A DNA stretch of 64,000 nucleotides from positions 3,286,001-3,350,000 of the forward strand of contig NZ_JAUSWY010000001.1 of assembly GCF_030815585.1 (NCBI RefSeq), read 5' to 3'. The stretch is from Arthrobacter pascens. GTDB lineage: Bacteria; Actinomycetota; Actinomycetes; Actinomycetales; Micrococcaceae. A model generated the notes under the pieces. That model was not told the DNA's origin. It saw only the letters and a program-made list of their open reading frames with translations, and ran no database searches. The position numbers and the translations under genes are program-made. Below are positions 55,394 through 64,000 of the stretch, in pieces. Each line of letters begins with the position of its first letter. Position 1 is the stretch's first letter.

Positions 55394-56143
55394 GTGGACG
55401 CCGTATTCAAGGCCCTCGCCGACCCCACTCGCCGTGACCTGCTCGATGAGCTCTTCCGGGAGGACGGGCAGACCCTGCACGCGCTCGAGGCCCGCTTCGA
55501 GATGACCCGCTACGGGGTCATGAAGCACCTCAAGCAGCTGGAGGATGCCGGCCTGGTGGTCACCCGCCGTCGGGGCCGGGAGAAACTGCACTTCCTCAAT
55601 CCGGTGCCCATCCGCCTGGTCCACGACCGCTGGGTCGGCAAATACGCAGAACCATGGGCCGCTGCCCTCAGCGACCTCAAAACCAGATTGGAAAGTCCCA
55701 TGGAAAAAATCTTCGAAATCTACATCAAGACCACCCCGGAGCGGCTCTGGGAGGCCATCACCGACAGCGGGATCCGCAGCAAGTACCAGTTCGGCTTGAA
55801 GGTCAACTCGGACTGGACGCCGGGCGGCCGTTTTGAACTGGCTCCCGACGGCGGGGATCCCCTCGGCGAAGGCGAGAACCTGGAGGTGGACCCGCCCCGT
55901 AAGCTCGTCCAGACCATGCGCGCGCTCTGGGGCGAGGACGTCAAAGCTGAGGGCACCTCCCGCATCACGTGGGAGATCGAACCGGTGGGCGATTCCTGCC
56001 ACCTCACCGTCACCCACGACCAGCTCCGCGAAGGAGCCAACGAGGAGCTATACGGCGGCTGGCCGATGATCCTCTCCGGCCTGAAGACCTGGCTGGAAAC
56101 CGGCGAGGTCCTCACCACGCCCGGCTCTCTCATGTACACCTAA
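55394..56143 (+). CDS. ArsR-type regulator fused to AHSA1/SRPBCC domain
   Basis: 249 residues from GTG at 55394. An ArsR winged helix (MDAVFKALADPTRRDLLDELF, then MTRYGVMKHLKQLEDAGLV in shorter parts) covers about residues 1-90. An AHSA1-type SRPBCC domain (IYIKTTPERLWEAITDS to the end) covers 100-249. The two-domain layout is a known fusion class. A truncated direct-repeat copy is at 61391-61797. Confidence 0.92.
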   Translation: MDAVFKALADPTRRDLLDELFREDGQTLHALEARFEMTRYGVMKHLKQLEDAGLVVTRRRGREKLHFLNPVPIRLVHDRWVGKYAEPWAAALSDLKTRLESPMEKIFEIYIKTTPERLWEAITDSGIRSKYQFGLKVNSDWTPGGRFELAPDGGDPLGEGENLEVDPPRKLVQTMRALWGEDVKAEGTSRITWEIEPVGDSCHLTVTHDQLREGANEELYGGWPMILSGLKTWLETGEVLTTPGSLMYT

Positions 56144-56346
56144 GATGCACACCTAAAGACGGCCGCGCGCGGCGCAACCCGGGCGCCGCCGTACCTTCCT
56201 GCGCCCTGTGCACCTGGTACAGAGGGTGTCCGGCCGGCCGTACTGGGCCTACCGGGTGTAGCCGGTCCGAGCAGGTCCCGGCTTTGTCCGGGCTGCTAAG
56301 CCAAGAAGACCAAGTTGGGAGGGATTCGCCGCAGTTCCACTGCCTC

Positions 56347-57438
56347 CTAGCCGGACGCCGCTAACCCAAACTGCCTTGACAGCTCATCAATAGTGAACTG
56401 ATTGCGGAGTTTGCACGCGCTGTTCTGGTTGGCGAACATACCCTCGCGCCAGCAGGCGCTCTCGAGGGACACGGTGTGGACCCACTCGACTGGGACCACG
56501 TACTCAGCCGTGTCTATACCTTCGCCTGCATCCGGGTGCGAATACTCGGCATCGAGGCTGAGCGAGCGAAAGGGCCGCATCTCCCCTTGGATTTGTAGTT
56601 CAGCATCGTCTGCGGGCTTTGCCAGCCCCACAACGGTACCCACGCCGACGTACCCCCTCTTTGGAACATGAACGAAGACGCGTGCCCCCACAGGGAGGCT
56701 CTTCAAAGTCCGGGAGTACCAATCTGCGCCACCAGCGGAGACAAATCCGAACCTCGACGCATCCGCCCAGGATCGTGAGCCCCCATCAATCCCGAAAGCT
56801 ACATACCAATCTTGGCCGTTCCAGGCTGCCCGCGTCGATCCTTTCGTCCCTGCACCTGCAGGGACTGTGGCCGTTTCGTCAATCAACCAAGTCCTCGCTA
56901 GGTACTCATGGCCGCCGTCAACGAAGTAGCGAAAAATCATTGCGTTTATCGGAACACCGTGGGAGCGATTGAGGTACGAAACGATTCGCTCAGTGCTGGG
57001 ATCCAAGTCGCTGGCCACGATGGTCATGACGTGAGTCAGATTCAATTCGTCAGGAACAGGAGCGCCGTCGAAGCGATTCGCAAACTCCTCGTCAAAGTTC
57101 TTTCCAGGTTGCCCACTTTCAAAGATGTTTCGAACTTCTTCGTTGCCGAGTCCTTCTACCCACGAGGCGTAGTCAAGAGTCTGCGCAACTACCTCCCTCG
57201 GAGTTCGGTCCCTCTTCAACTCCAGAATGTGGAGGGTTCCTTCTGAGTCCACACCAAGAATGTCGATGAACTTTCCGTATCCTGTTGGTACCTGGCTGCC
57301 GATTAGAAGCAGCTTGGTTTCCAGGATCTCCGGATCTTGGAGGATGAGTCTCTCGAGTTTCGACTCCAGCGGCATGGCGGTCGTTGGAATTCTCCGCGGA
57401 ATGTCATCGACCCGCCACAGCCCTACTTCTATTGCCAC
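56347..57438 (-). CDS. DUF91/NucS-like PD-(D/E)XK nuclease with C-terminal partner domain
   Basis: About 363 residues from the GTG at 57436-57438 with GGAG upstream. The N-terminal 120 residues read LESKLERLILQDPEIL, then GKFIDILGVDSEG and LHILELKRDRTPREVVAQTLDYASW. D59, E73 and K75 plus the later Gln fit a PD-(D/E)XK nuclease of the DUF91/NucS group. The C-terminal half (WYVAFGIDGG, SLPVGARVFVHVPKRGYVGVGTVVG in part) is a beta-rich domain that may read DNA or a nucleotide; I cannot name it. It lies in the segment bracketed by the ArsR-AHSA1 repeats. Confidence 0.8.
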   Translation of the reverse strand: MAIEVGLWRVDDIPRRIPTTAMPLESKLERLILQDPEILETKLLLIGSQVPTGYGKFIDILGVDSEGTLHILELKRDRTPREVVAQTLDYASWVEGLGNEEVRNIFESGQPGKNFDEEFANRFDGAPVPDELNLTHVMTIVASDLDPSTERIVSYLNRSHGVPINAMIFRYFVDGGHEYLARTWLIDETATVPAGAGTKGSTRAAWNGQDWYVAFGIDGGSRSWADASRFGFVSAGGADWYSRTLKSLPVGARVFVHVPKRGYVGVGTVVGLAKPADDAELQIQGEMRPFRSLSLDAEYSHPDAGEGIDTAEYVVPVEWVHTVSLESACWREGMFANQNSACKLRNQFTIDELSRQFGLAASG

Positions 57439-57600
57439 GAATTCTCCAGCCCGGAACAAGAAGCAGCCTCGCACTGCTTCGTCAAAAGACTATCCCCTTG
57501 TCGGATATGGCGTCCCAACCTATATGTCTGGACGATGTCAGGGCATGATGACCGCTACTCAACGAATTTCTGATCACGAAGACGACGCATTTCAGAGCAT

Positions 57601-58116
57601 CTACACGGCCTCCTGCAATTGGACCCTGTCCAGGAACCCAGTGTTACTGCGGCACCAGGTCTCGTTCTGAGCATCCCTGAACTCCAAGTAGGTTACGCAC
57701 CATTCGGGCTTCCGAGTGATGGGGCGAGTAAACCCAACAAGGGCGTTCGCGTGTTCCGGCAGAGCCCATCCGGTGCGATCCTTGAACGCCTCGACAAAAT
57801 ACTGGCCCGGCGGCAGCAGTTGTAGGTTGAGAGTCCTGAGCTTTCCCCGAAGATCCTGAGCATCAATAACAACGTCAAAGATCGGCTTAGTTGATCCGTT
57901 GTTCAGAACTACACCATAGGCCGAAGCGTTTCCGTCAGTATCGAGATGGACCGCGCTCCATGCGGTGACAGTGCTGGCATGTGAGCGCAGGCGGTTCTCC
58001 TCCGCCGTCCGGTCCCGGTTGCTCTCGATTCTATGCACTCGCGACGCCGTCCACGCGGCCCAACTTGCTGCCAGTAATGCAAACAAACTGCATAACGCAG
58101 TGATCCATTCAGCCAA
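57601..58116 (-). CDS. hypothetical membrane-anchored protein
   Basis: 171 residues. One N-terminal membrane helix (LCSLFALLAASWAAW), a short coiled-coil-like charged segment, then a soluble beta domain with no recognised family. Same strand as the nuclease and 162 bp upstream of it. Confidence 0.65.
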   Translation of the reverse strand: MAEWITALCSLFALLAASWAAWTASRVHRIESNRDRTAEENRLRSHASTVTAWSAVHLDTDGNASAYGVVLNNGSTKPIFDVVIDAQDLRGKLRTLNLQLLPPGQYFVEAFKDRTGWALPEHANALVGFTRPITRKPEWCVTYLEFRDAQNETWCRSNTGFLDRVQLQEAV

Positions 58117-58729
58117 AATATCCCCCTAGTTTGTATAAGCCCTTTGACGCTAACCCAGCCAGGGCCCCACTTGTACAGTCAAGGGAAAGATTCGATCGAC
58201 GCAAGCAGCGCACCGAAGCCAGGCGCCGCCGTCCCTGCGGTACGCCTCCCGGGGAGGCGGCCCTCGCAGTTGGCGGGGTCTACGAGCACACACCGTATTC
58301 AGGGTTCGGTTCGCGGCATAAGGAAACGCGGCGGAATTCCCCTAACTGGAGCTGGACAAGGATCGGCAACACTAGCTAAATGTGTGTAGCTCCGATCGGC
58401 TCCTCGAGCAGGTCGTTGATGGAGGTCTGCCCTTCCAGCGCGACGATCTGTTTCATGCCCATGGATCGACAATATGTGAGCCACAGTCGCCGCGAATCGT
58501 AAAGACACGGCGGCGCGAGGACTGGCACCCTCCGTTCCATGCCGCGGAACGTCCCCTGTGTACATTCTCTCGTTCACGCAGGAGCGGCCGCCTATGCACG
58601 AACACGGTGCCCGGCTCTTGATCATCAGCGAAAATGAGTGCAGCGTCGGTTACTGCGAAGATCCGCATGTAAGGTGAGGGCAATCGCTTCCGCACCTAGT
58701 TCTTACTAGGAAACCACTAGGGGTAGAGC
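58117..58729. other. gene-free stretch
   Basis: About 610 bases between the leftward membrane-anchored gene and the rightward glycosylase-like gene. Short frames exist but none is convincing. It should hold two promoters. Confidence 0.4.
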
Positions 58730-59395
58730 ATGCCGTCAGTCCCGCCGCAGCTTCAGCGCCTGTTCGACGAGTGGGACGGAGAAGGCAGGCCTGCCCAACG
58801 GTCGTTCCCTTGGAAAGGTGGCGGCTGGAAACGATGGTTGCCGGAACACTCAAATGCCATCGAATCGCTCCAGAATCCCCTGGGGCGATCAGGTGTCACG
58901 AAACTCTGTTCAGGCGTATCAGATGAACACGCCGCCATGCACGGCTTCCTGGCAGCGTCCATATGGGGCTTTGGCGATGCCGGATACGGGCCCTACCGAA
59001 CACGAGCCATCTTGGACAACAACCCGAGTTTCGCCCGCGATCTCCTGCAATTCGCGAAGGTCGCGCAAACGCTGGGTGGGCTCGCAGCCTTCGAACATGC
59101 AGTGAACGGCCGCAGGGCGACGCGCAATTACTTCAGGGGGTATGGCCCGGCCTTCGCCACGAAGTTCATCTACTTCACAACCAAAGCTGCACCCGACGTG
59201 GAAACATCCCCCGTCATGGACAAGATTGTCGCCACGTGGTTCAGGAAGCACGTCCCCGGATCAGCTCTTCGCCTCGATTGGCACAGCGCGGAAAGCTACA
59301 AGCACTACCTCACATGCGTCAAACAGTGGGCGAATGAACTCGAGATAACTTCCGACGAAGTCGAGCAATTGATCTTCACACCGGGCAGAACCTGA
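58730..59395 (+). CDS. OGG-like 8-oxoguanine DNA glycosylase fold protein
   Basis: 221 residues. The helix-hairpin-helix region FRGYGPAFATKFIYF carries K145, and PVMDKIVATWF carries D164. Their spacing of 19 equals that of the catalytic Lys249 and Asp268 of human OGG1, so both active residues appear intact. The N-terminal half is helical and unlike ordinary OGG1. Proteins of this fold occur scattered in bacterial accessory regions. It could excise oxidised guanine or a modified base. Monocistronic, opposite its neighbours. Confidence 0.8.
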   Translation: MPSVPPQLQRLFDEWDGEGRPAQRSFPWKGGGWKRWLPEHSNAIESLQNPLGRSGVTKLCSGVSDEHAAMHGFLAASIWGFGDAGYGPYRTRAILDNNPSFARDLLQFAKVAQTLGGLAAFEHAVNGRRATRNYFRGYGPAFATKFIYFTTKAAPDVETSPVMDKIVATWFRKHVPGSALRLDWHSAESYKHYLTCVKQWANELEITSDEVEQLIFTPGRT

Positions 59396-59481
59396 CAGAT
59401 TCTTCGACATCTCCCGTCTGGCGGTTGCCATCACGACGCATTCTTTCGGGGCATCCATCGTCGGCATCTCCGCGAGGGATC

Positions 59482-60207
59482 TTAGCCTTTCGCCCGGCCA
59501 GCGTCGGTCAAAGCCGATACCAGCCTGTCGAAGCTTGTCGTGCCGTAATCCGGGGAAACTGTGGTTATGACAAGATAGGTTCCCAGGCTGGCCGCCTTCG
59601 TATTTGAGAACATTTCCTTCGCTCGGAACTCCTGAAACATACGGCGGGGAACGTTACCCAGGAGCACAGAGAGCCGCCCCGCCATTTCCATCAGCAACTG
59701 ACGCCCGCCGCTCCGAAGCACTGCACGAAGCCGTTCGACCGTAAACATTGTTCTGATTGGCTGGGGGTCATCGGCTTTGCGCTTGTCCCAAGCTTGTTCC
59801 CGAATGAACCGCAGATCCAATCCGGGAACCCCATTGACGAGCAGAGGGAGTGCCTCGCCGTTCTCGATCAAGGCTCTCACCTGGCGGGCAGTGAGCGAGT
59901 CGCTTCGGCTTCCCGTCAGCTCGAGTATCGTCCCGTTGACCTTCTCTGTGAATCTGCTAAGGAACGCTTCCTCAACGGAGAGTTGAGCGGCTATCAGGAG
60001 CGGAGTACAGATAGTGGCACATGTAGAAACGAACAGAAGTACTGCAGCAGGGCTTCTAAATCCTGGGATGAGAAGCAGAAGGAACAGGGAGACGAAGAAT
60101 CCAATAAACGCGGTCACGAGGAAAACGCTGAAAACTCGTGGTCTTTCATGCCACTGCTCTGAGTTGAAGCCCGTGATTATCCATGGCTCTTGTGTAGGGC
60201 TGTTCAC
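59482..60207 (-). CDS. hypothetical protein with two N-terminal membrane helices
   Basis: 241 residues from GTG. Two helices near residues 27-47 and 52-72 (VTAFIGFFVSLFLLLLI and VLLFVSTCATICTPLLIA), then a soluble part of about 165 residues with LLVNGVPGLDL. No family recognised. It starts 2 bases after the stop of the upstream coiled-coil gene, so the two are one operon and probably a complex. Confidence 0.7.
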   Translation of the reverse strand: MNSPTQEPWIITGFNSEQWHERPRVFSVFLVTAFIGFFVSLFLLLLIPGFRSPAAVLLFVSTCATICTPLLIAAQLSVEEAFLSRFTEKVNGTILELTGSRSDSLTARQVRALIENGEALPLLVNGVPGLDLRFIREQAWDKRKADDPQPIRTMFTVERLRAVLRSGGRQLLMEMAGRLSVLLGNVPRRMFQEFRAKEMFSNTKAASLGTYLVITTVSPDYGTTSFDRLVSALTDAGRAKG

Positions 60208-60209
60208 GA

Positions 60210-61100
60210 CTAACCGCCTTTCACTTCTATGAGGGCTTCCGCGAGAATTATCGCTTCGCGTGCTTCCGTCAGATCGTCACGCAGGCCAATATCATGGTTC
60301 ACGGAAGGTGATCCAGAAAAGTTCCCTGAAAGACCAGCAACTGCTTTATTGAGATTCCCTCGTTCTTGCGAGAGTGTCCGCGATGAATGCAGTTTTACGC
60401 TACTTTTTTGGAGTTCGAGGAGCGACTTCTCAATCTCCAGGTACTGGCCATTCATCTGTCGGATTTTCGCGAAGAGCCGCTGGGTCCGCTCGTTGAATGC
60501 CGACTCCATCTTGAGCACCACATCTTCGAGCTCAGCCCGCGCCTTGTCGAGTTCGGTCTCCTCTCCTTCGGAGAGCAGTTCATGGAGGTCCGACCGTCTT
60601 TTGGTCCAGCAATCCACCCCAGTTAGGTTGTGCTCATACAGCCTGGTAATAACGTCAATCGTGGTGCCTAACGATTCACGTCGACGAATGAGGGCTTCCG
60701 TGGCTTCGTCAAGGCGAACAAGGAATTCGCCATAGTTATCTTTGGGAACACTAACGTCACTGCCCCTTGAGAATTTATTTACTAGTTTGCTGAGCTCCAA
60801 CTCGGGCGCCTCCCATTGCTTCATACCTTGATCCGTGCACCCCGATGAAGGATCAAGGCAGCCCCAACTCGCGTAGAACCGGCCAGCAGTCAAGTGGTCC
60901 TCATGACACCGATAAAGACATGCCATTAAGGAGCTATGACGAACCGCCCCCATCTTGCGCCCTCCCTTGACCCGGGCCCAGGACTGGCGTCCCGTGATTA
61001 CCACGTAAAGACCCGTCAAGATCACGGAAAGCGCAAGGCCTGTCAGAGCCCCGACGAGACCATAAACATACGCACCTCGAGCCGCGAAAATTGCAGTCAA
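60210..61100 (-). CDS. membrane protein with long coiled coil, start uncertain
   Basis: At least 296 residues from TTG at 61098-61100. The same frame is open for about 22 more codons upstream and reads KKWRKCGRGYSALIVGAL, which looks like a real basic membrane N-terminus, but no ATG/GTG/TTG is there before a TGA. The frame beside it opens with GTG at about 61197, so a small indel is possible. Two helices come first; then residues about 180-260 form a heptad-rich coiled coil (ELDKARAELEDVVLKMESAFNER, in part). No family recognised. Confidence 0.6.
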   Translation of the reverse strand: MTAIFAARGAYVYGLVGALTGLALSVILTGLYVVITGRQSWARVKGGRKMGAVRHSSLMACLYRCHEDHLTAGRFYASWGCLDPSSGCTDQGMKQWEAPELELSKLVNKFSRGSDVSVPKDNYGEFLVRLDEATEALIRRRESLGTTIDVITRLYEHNLTGVDCWTKRRSDLHELLSEGEETELDKARAELEDVVLKMESAFNERTQRLFAKIRQMNGQYLEIEKSLLELQKSSVKLHSSRTLSQERGNLNKAVAGLSGNFSGSPSVNHDIGLRDDLTEAREAIILAEALIEVKGG

Positions 61101-61390
61101 AGCTCCGACAATCAGCGCTGAGTAGCCACGTCCGCACTTTCGCCACTTCTTGCCTGCATTCGATTCTCAATTCGCTTTCTCTGAAACCTACTGACACTAC
61201 AATCGGCTAAATAGGGGACGTCAATTAGCGTGTGCTTTCGCTTCCGGCAACAGTGTCGATGACGATCCTATTTCTCTTGTGGTCGTTGGAACCGAAATTG
61301 CGCCGATCCTGCCACAACTTTGATTCAGTCTTGAGCCGGTCTTTGAGGGCGTTTATCGCACCGTGAGTTCAGTACTTAACATGTGGAAAC

Positions 61391-61797
61391 CTCGACGAGC
61401 TCTTCCGGGAGGACGGCCAGACCCTGCACGCGCTTAAGGCCCGCTTCGACTGAAGGTCAACTCGGACTGGACGCCGGGCGGCCGTTTTGAGCTGGCTCCC
61501 GACGGCGGGGACCCCCTCGGCGAAGGCGAGAACCTGGAGGTGGACCCGCCCCGTAAGCTCGTCCAGACCATGCGCGCGCTCTGGGGCGAAAACGTCAAAG
61601 CTGAGGGCACCTCCCGCATCACGTGGGAGATCGAACCGGTGGGCGATTCCTGCCACCTCACCGTCACCCACGACCAGTTCCGCGAAGGAGCCAACGAGGA
61701 GCTTTACGGCGGCTGGCCGATGATCCTCTCCGGCCTGAAGACCTGGCTGGAAACCGGCGAGGTCCTCACCACCCCCGGCTCCCTCATGTACACCTAA
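61391..61797 (+). pseudogene. truncated second copy of the ArsR-AHSA1 gene
   Basis: Repeats 55441-55500 and then jumps to about 55797, continuing to the end of the gene and about 35 bases beyond it. The winged-helix body and the start of AHSA1 are missing. Identity in the shared parts is very high. The copy is a direct repeat and marks the right edge of the bracketed segment. Confidence 0.85.
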
Positions 61798-61954
61798 AGG
61801 CGACCGCCGCGGCGGAACCCGGGCGCCGCCGTCGCCGTCGTCCGGGCAGGGGTCCCCGACGCAGGCCACATGGTTCTGTAGGAGTGCCCGGACCGCGACG
61901 CAGAGGACTCATCAGCGTTCTGCCTCTGGCCCGGGCACCCGGCCCGGCAGGGGC

Positions 61955-63166
61955 TCAGCTGAGATACCCGTTGGGGTTGAGGACGTACTTGGTGGCCGCG
62001 CCGGCGTCGAACTCGGCATAGCCCTGGGGCGCCTCCTCCAAAGTGATCGCCTTCGCGTTCACGTTCTTGGCGATGCTCACCTTGTCATGCAGGATGGCCA
62101 TCATCAGTTGCCGGTTGTACTTCATGACCGGGCATTGTCCGGTGGTGAAGCTGAGCGACTTGGCCCAGCCGGTGCCCAGGCTCAGGCTCAGCGCGCCCTT
62201 CTTGGCGGCTTCGTCCACGCCGCCGGGATCACCCGTGACGTAAAGCCCGGGAATGCCCAGCGCACCGCCGGCCGCGGTGATTTCCATCAGCGAGTTCAGC
62301 ACGGTGGCAGGTGCCTCCTTGGCGTCGTGGCCGTGGCCGCGCGCTTCGAAGCCCACCGCGTCCACGCCGCAATCCACTTCCGGGACGCCCAGGATCTGCT
62401 CGATCTGCTCCGCCGGCCCGCCCATGGTCAGGTCAACGGTTTCGCAGCCAAAGCTGCGCGCCTTCGCCAGCCGGTCCCCGTTCAGGTCCCCCACAATCAC
62501 GACGGCGGCACCCAGCAGGTGCGCGCTGGTGGCCGCGGCCAGTCCAACAGGACCGGCGCCCGCCACGTACACCGTGGAACCCACGCCCACCCCGGCCGAG
62601 ACGGCGCCGTGGAAGCCCGTGGGGAAGATGTCCGAGAGCATGGCCAAGTCCAAGATCTTCTCCAGGGCCTGATCCTTGTCCGGAAACTTCAGCAGGTTCC
62701 AGTCCGCGTAGGGAACCAGCACGTAGTTGGCCTGGCCGCCCACCCAGCCGCCCATGTCCACGTAGCCGTAGGCACTGCCCGGCCGGTCCGGATTAACGTT
62801 CAGGCAGATGCCGGTCTTGCGTTCCTTGCAGTTCCGGCACCGGCCGCAGGCGATGTTGAAGGGGACCGAACAGATGTCTCCCTCTTTGATGAACTCGACG
62901 CCGGGCCCCACCTCCACCACCTCGCCGGTGATCTCGTGCCCCAGAACCAGGTTGGGCGGGGCGGTGGTGCGCCCGCGGACCATGTGCTGGTCCGAACCGC
63001 AGATGTTGGTGGCCACTGTTTTGAGGATGACCCCGTGAGGTACCGAACGCCCCACGTTCGCCGGGTTAACGCCCGGACCGTCCTTCAAATCGAAACTTGG
63101 GTAGTCGATATCGATCAGCTCAACCTTGCCTGGTTCCTTGTAGGCAACGGCTTTGTTCCCAGTCAT
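61955..63166 (-). CDS. fdhA: glutathione-independent formaldehyde dehydrogenase (zinc-dependent)
   Basis: 403 residues. Catalytic zinc ligands C56 and H77-E78 in NICGSDQHMV and GHEITG. Structural zinc CGRCRNCKERKTGIC. Rossmann GAGPVGLAAATSA. The insertion NPDRPGSAYGYVDMGGWVGGQANYV in parts is typical of FdhA of Pseudomonas type, which oxidises formaldehyde or disproportionates aldehydes with tightly bound NAD. Monocistronic. Confidence 0.92.
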   Translation of the reverse strand: MTGNKAVAYKEPGKVELIDIDYPSFDLKDGPGVNPANVGRSVPHGVILKTVATNICGSDQHMVRGRTTAPPNLVLGHEITGEVVEVGPGVEFIKEGDICSVPFNIACGRCRNCKERKTGICLNVNPDRPGSAYGYVDMGGWVGGQANYVLVPYADWNLLKFPDKDQALEKILDLAMLSDIFPTGFHGAVSAGVGVGSTVYVAGAGPVGLAAATSAHLLGAAVVIVGDLNGDRLAKARSFGCETVDLTMGGPAEQIEQILGVPEVDCGVDAVGFEARGHGHDAKEAPATVLNSLMEITAAGGALGIPGLYVTGDPGGVDEAAKKGALSLSLGTGWAKSLSFTTGQCPVMKYNRQLMMAILHDKVSIAKNVNAKAITLEEAPQGYAEFDAGAATKYVLNPNGYLS

Positions 63167-63441
63167 CCTTGCTCTCCTCTTGCCACCACGGCACGCCCCG
63201 AGGAGCCGCCGTGAATCGTGAAGTGTTGCGATGGACCCCGGTCAGGGACTCGTCCCGCGGAACAAACTGCCGGATGGCTTACTGGCGTTGGGGTATAGCC
63301 AGTCTAGGCGCGCCGGTCCGGAGGGGGCCATAGCCGGCACCCCCTCTCTACTCCCCTATGTCCAGCACATCCGTGACGACGGCGGCACCCCACTGGGCGG
63401 TCACCACACCGACGCCGTCCCGCGGCTTGCGCGCTCCTCCG

Positions 63442-64000
63442 TCAGCGCTCCCCCGGCCTCCCCTGAGGTTCCGCGTGCGCCGCCCTCGCGGCCTCATAGC
63501 TGCTGTCGAACGGCAACGAGTCCATTTCCAGAAGAGGGTTATCGTCCTGCGTCGCCACCAGTTCGCGGGCCGCTTCATCCGAGTCCACGCTGGGCATTGA
63601 CCCGGGCAGGTGCCGCCGGGCGGATTCCGGCAGGAAGTAAATGGTGACTGCAGCGATCGCCGACGTGGCCATCAGGTAGTACGCGGGCATCATGTCGTTG
63701 CCCGTCGCCTGGATGAGCGAGGCGATGATGAACGGGGTGGTGCCGCCGAAGATGGCGACGGCAAAGTTGTAGGCGATGCCCATGGCCGCGTAGCGGTGGG
63801 CCGTGGGGAAGATCGCCGGCAGCGCCGAGGCGAGGTTGGCAACGAAGAACGTGACCGGGAATGCGACAAGGGCCAGGCCGGTCAGGGTGGCCGGAACGGT
63901 TCCTATCGAGAGCAGAAGGAACGCTGGGATCGCAAAAACCACCGTGCTGACTGCACCGATCCAGAGCACGGGACGTCGCCCGATCTTGTCCGAAAGGTGT
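63442..64000 (-). CDS. 3' part of an MFS transporter of the MHS type (ProP-like)
   Basis: The gene continues past the right edge; 186 codons are seen. At the edge, HLSDKIGRRPVLWIG is the MFS loop signature, then helices of the second half (YNFAVAIFGGTTPFIIASLIQATGN is the MHS-type sequence, in part) and a hydrophilic tail of about 50 residues. MHS carriers take up organic acids or osmolytes with protons. Confidence 0.88.
   Translation of the reverse strand, partial: HLSDKIGRRPVLWIGAVSTVVFAIPAFLLLSIGTVPATLTGLALVAFPVTFFVANLASALPAIFPTAHRYAAMGIAYNFAVAIFGGTTPFIIASLIQATGNDMMPAYYLMATSAIAAVTIYFLPESARRHLPGSMPSVDSDEAARELVATQDDNPLLEMDSLPFDSSYEAARAAHAEPQGRPGER

Noticed and set aside
62087..63214. 375-codon forward frame opposite the formaldehyde dehydrogenase
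   Set aside because: Shadow frame; all zinc and NAD motifs are on the minus strand.
1..64000. CRISPR array, rRNA or tRNA genes
   Set aside because: I looked for regularly spaced repeats and for tRNA-like or rRNA-like conserved segments, including at island borders, and saw none.

Overview
The window looks like chromosome from a high-GC actinobacterium of the Micrococcaceae (Arthrobacter/Pseudarthrobacter type). That is an inference from codon bias, frequent GTG/TTG starts, and gene content: a glutathione-independent formaldehyde dehydrogenase, GH3 glucosidase, BBE-type FAD oxidoreductase, DUF808 protein, Arr-like enzyme and helicase-associated-domain remnants. No rRNA, tRNA or CRISPR array was recognised.

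Positions 1-20450 are an accessory, visibly more A/T-rich defence and mobile region. Its core (1163-8126) is a DNA 7-deazaguanine (Dpd) system made of two divergent operons. The plus operon queC-queE-queD-folE2 makes preQ0 from GTP. The minus operon encodes a YaaA/DUF6884-like protein, a DpdB-like protein, the DNA transglycosylase DpdA and a second DpdB-like protein. Nearly all the junctions overlap or touch. Next to it (8280-13478) sit a DndB-like DGQ protein, a predicted PD-(D/E)XK nuclease, and a phospholipase-D/SF2 helicase whose DUF3427 tail is cut off by one in-frame stop codon. These are candidates for the restriction half. Further right are a large membrane protein of unknown function, IS3 and IS1634 remnants, a CHAT-family caspase-like protease and a decayed helicase-associated-domain gene.

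Positions 20455-55400 are mostly ordinary chromosome: an amino-acid permease and aminotransferase with a divergent Lrp regulator, a ThDP enzyme, a lipid kinase, transporters, an acyltransferase/SGNH protein, an esterase, a beta-glucosidase/MFS/TetR locus, an ECF42-type sigma factor with its DGPF partner and a matching promoter, an Arr-like enzyme, acetyltransferases and a short-chain dehydrogenase. Several gene scars occur here, including a 369-bp duplicated 3' end of the lipid kinase that brackets a methyltransferase gene.

Positions 55394-61797 hold a second accessory cassette. A complete ArsR-AHSA1 fusion gene and a truncated direct-repeat copy of it bracket about 5.2 kb. That segment encodes a DUF91/NucS-like nuclease, an OGG-like DNA glycosylase and three membrane-anchored proteins, one of them with a long coiled coil. 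The window ends with formaldehyde dehydrogenase and the 3' part of an MHS-type MFS transporter that runs off the right edge.
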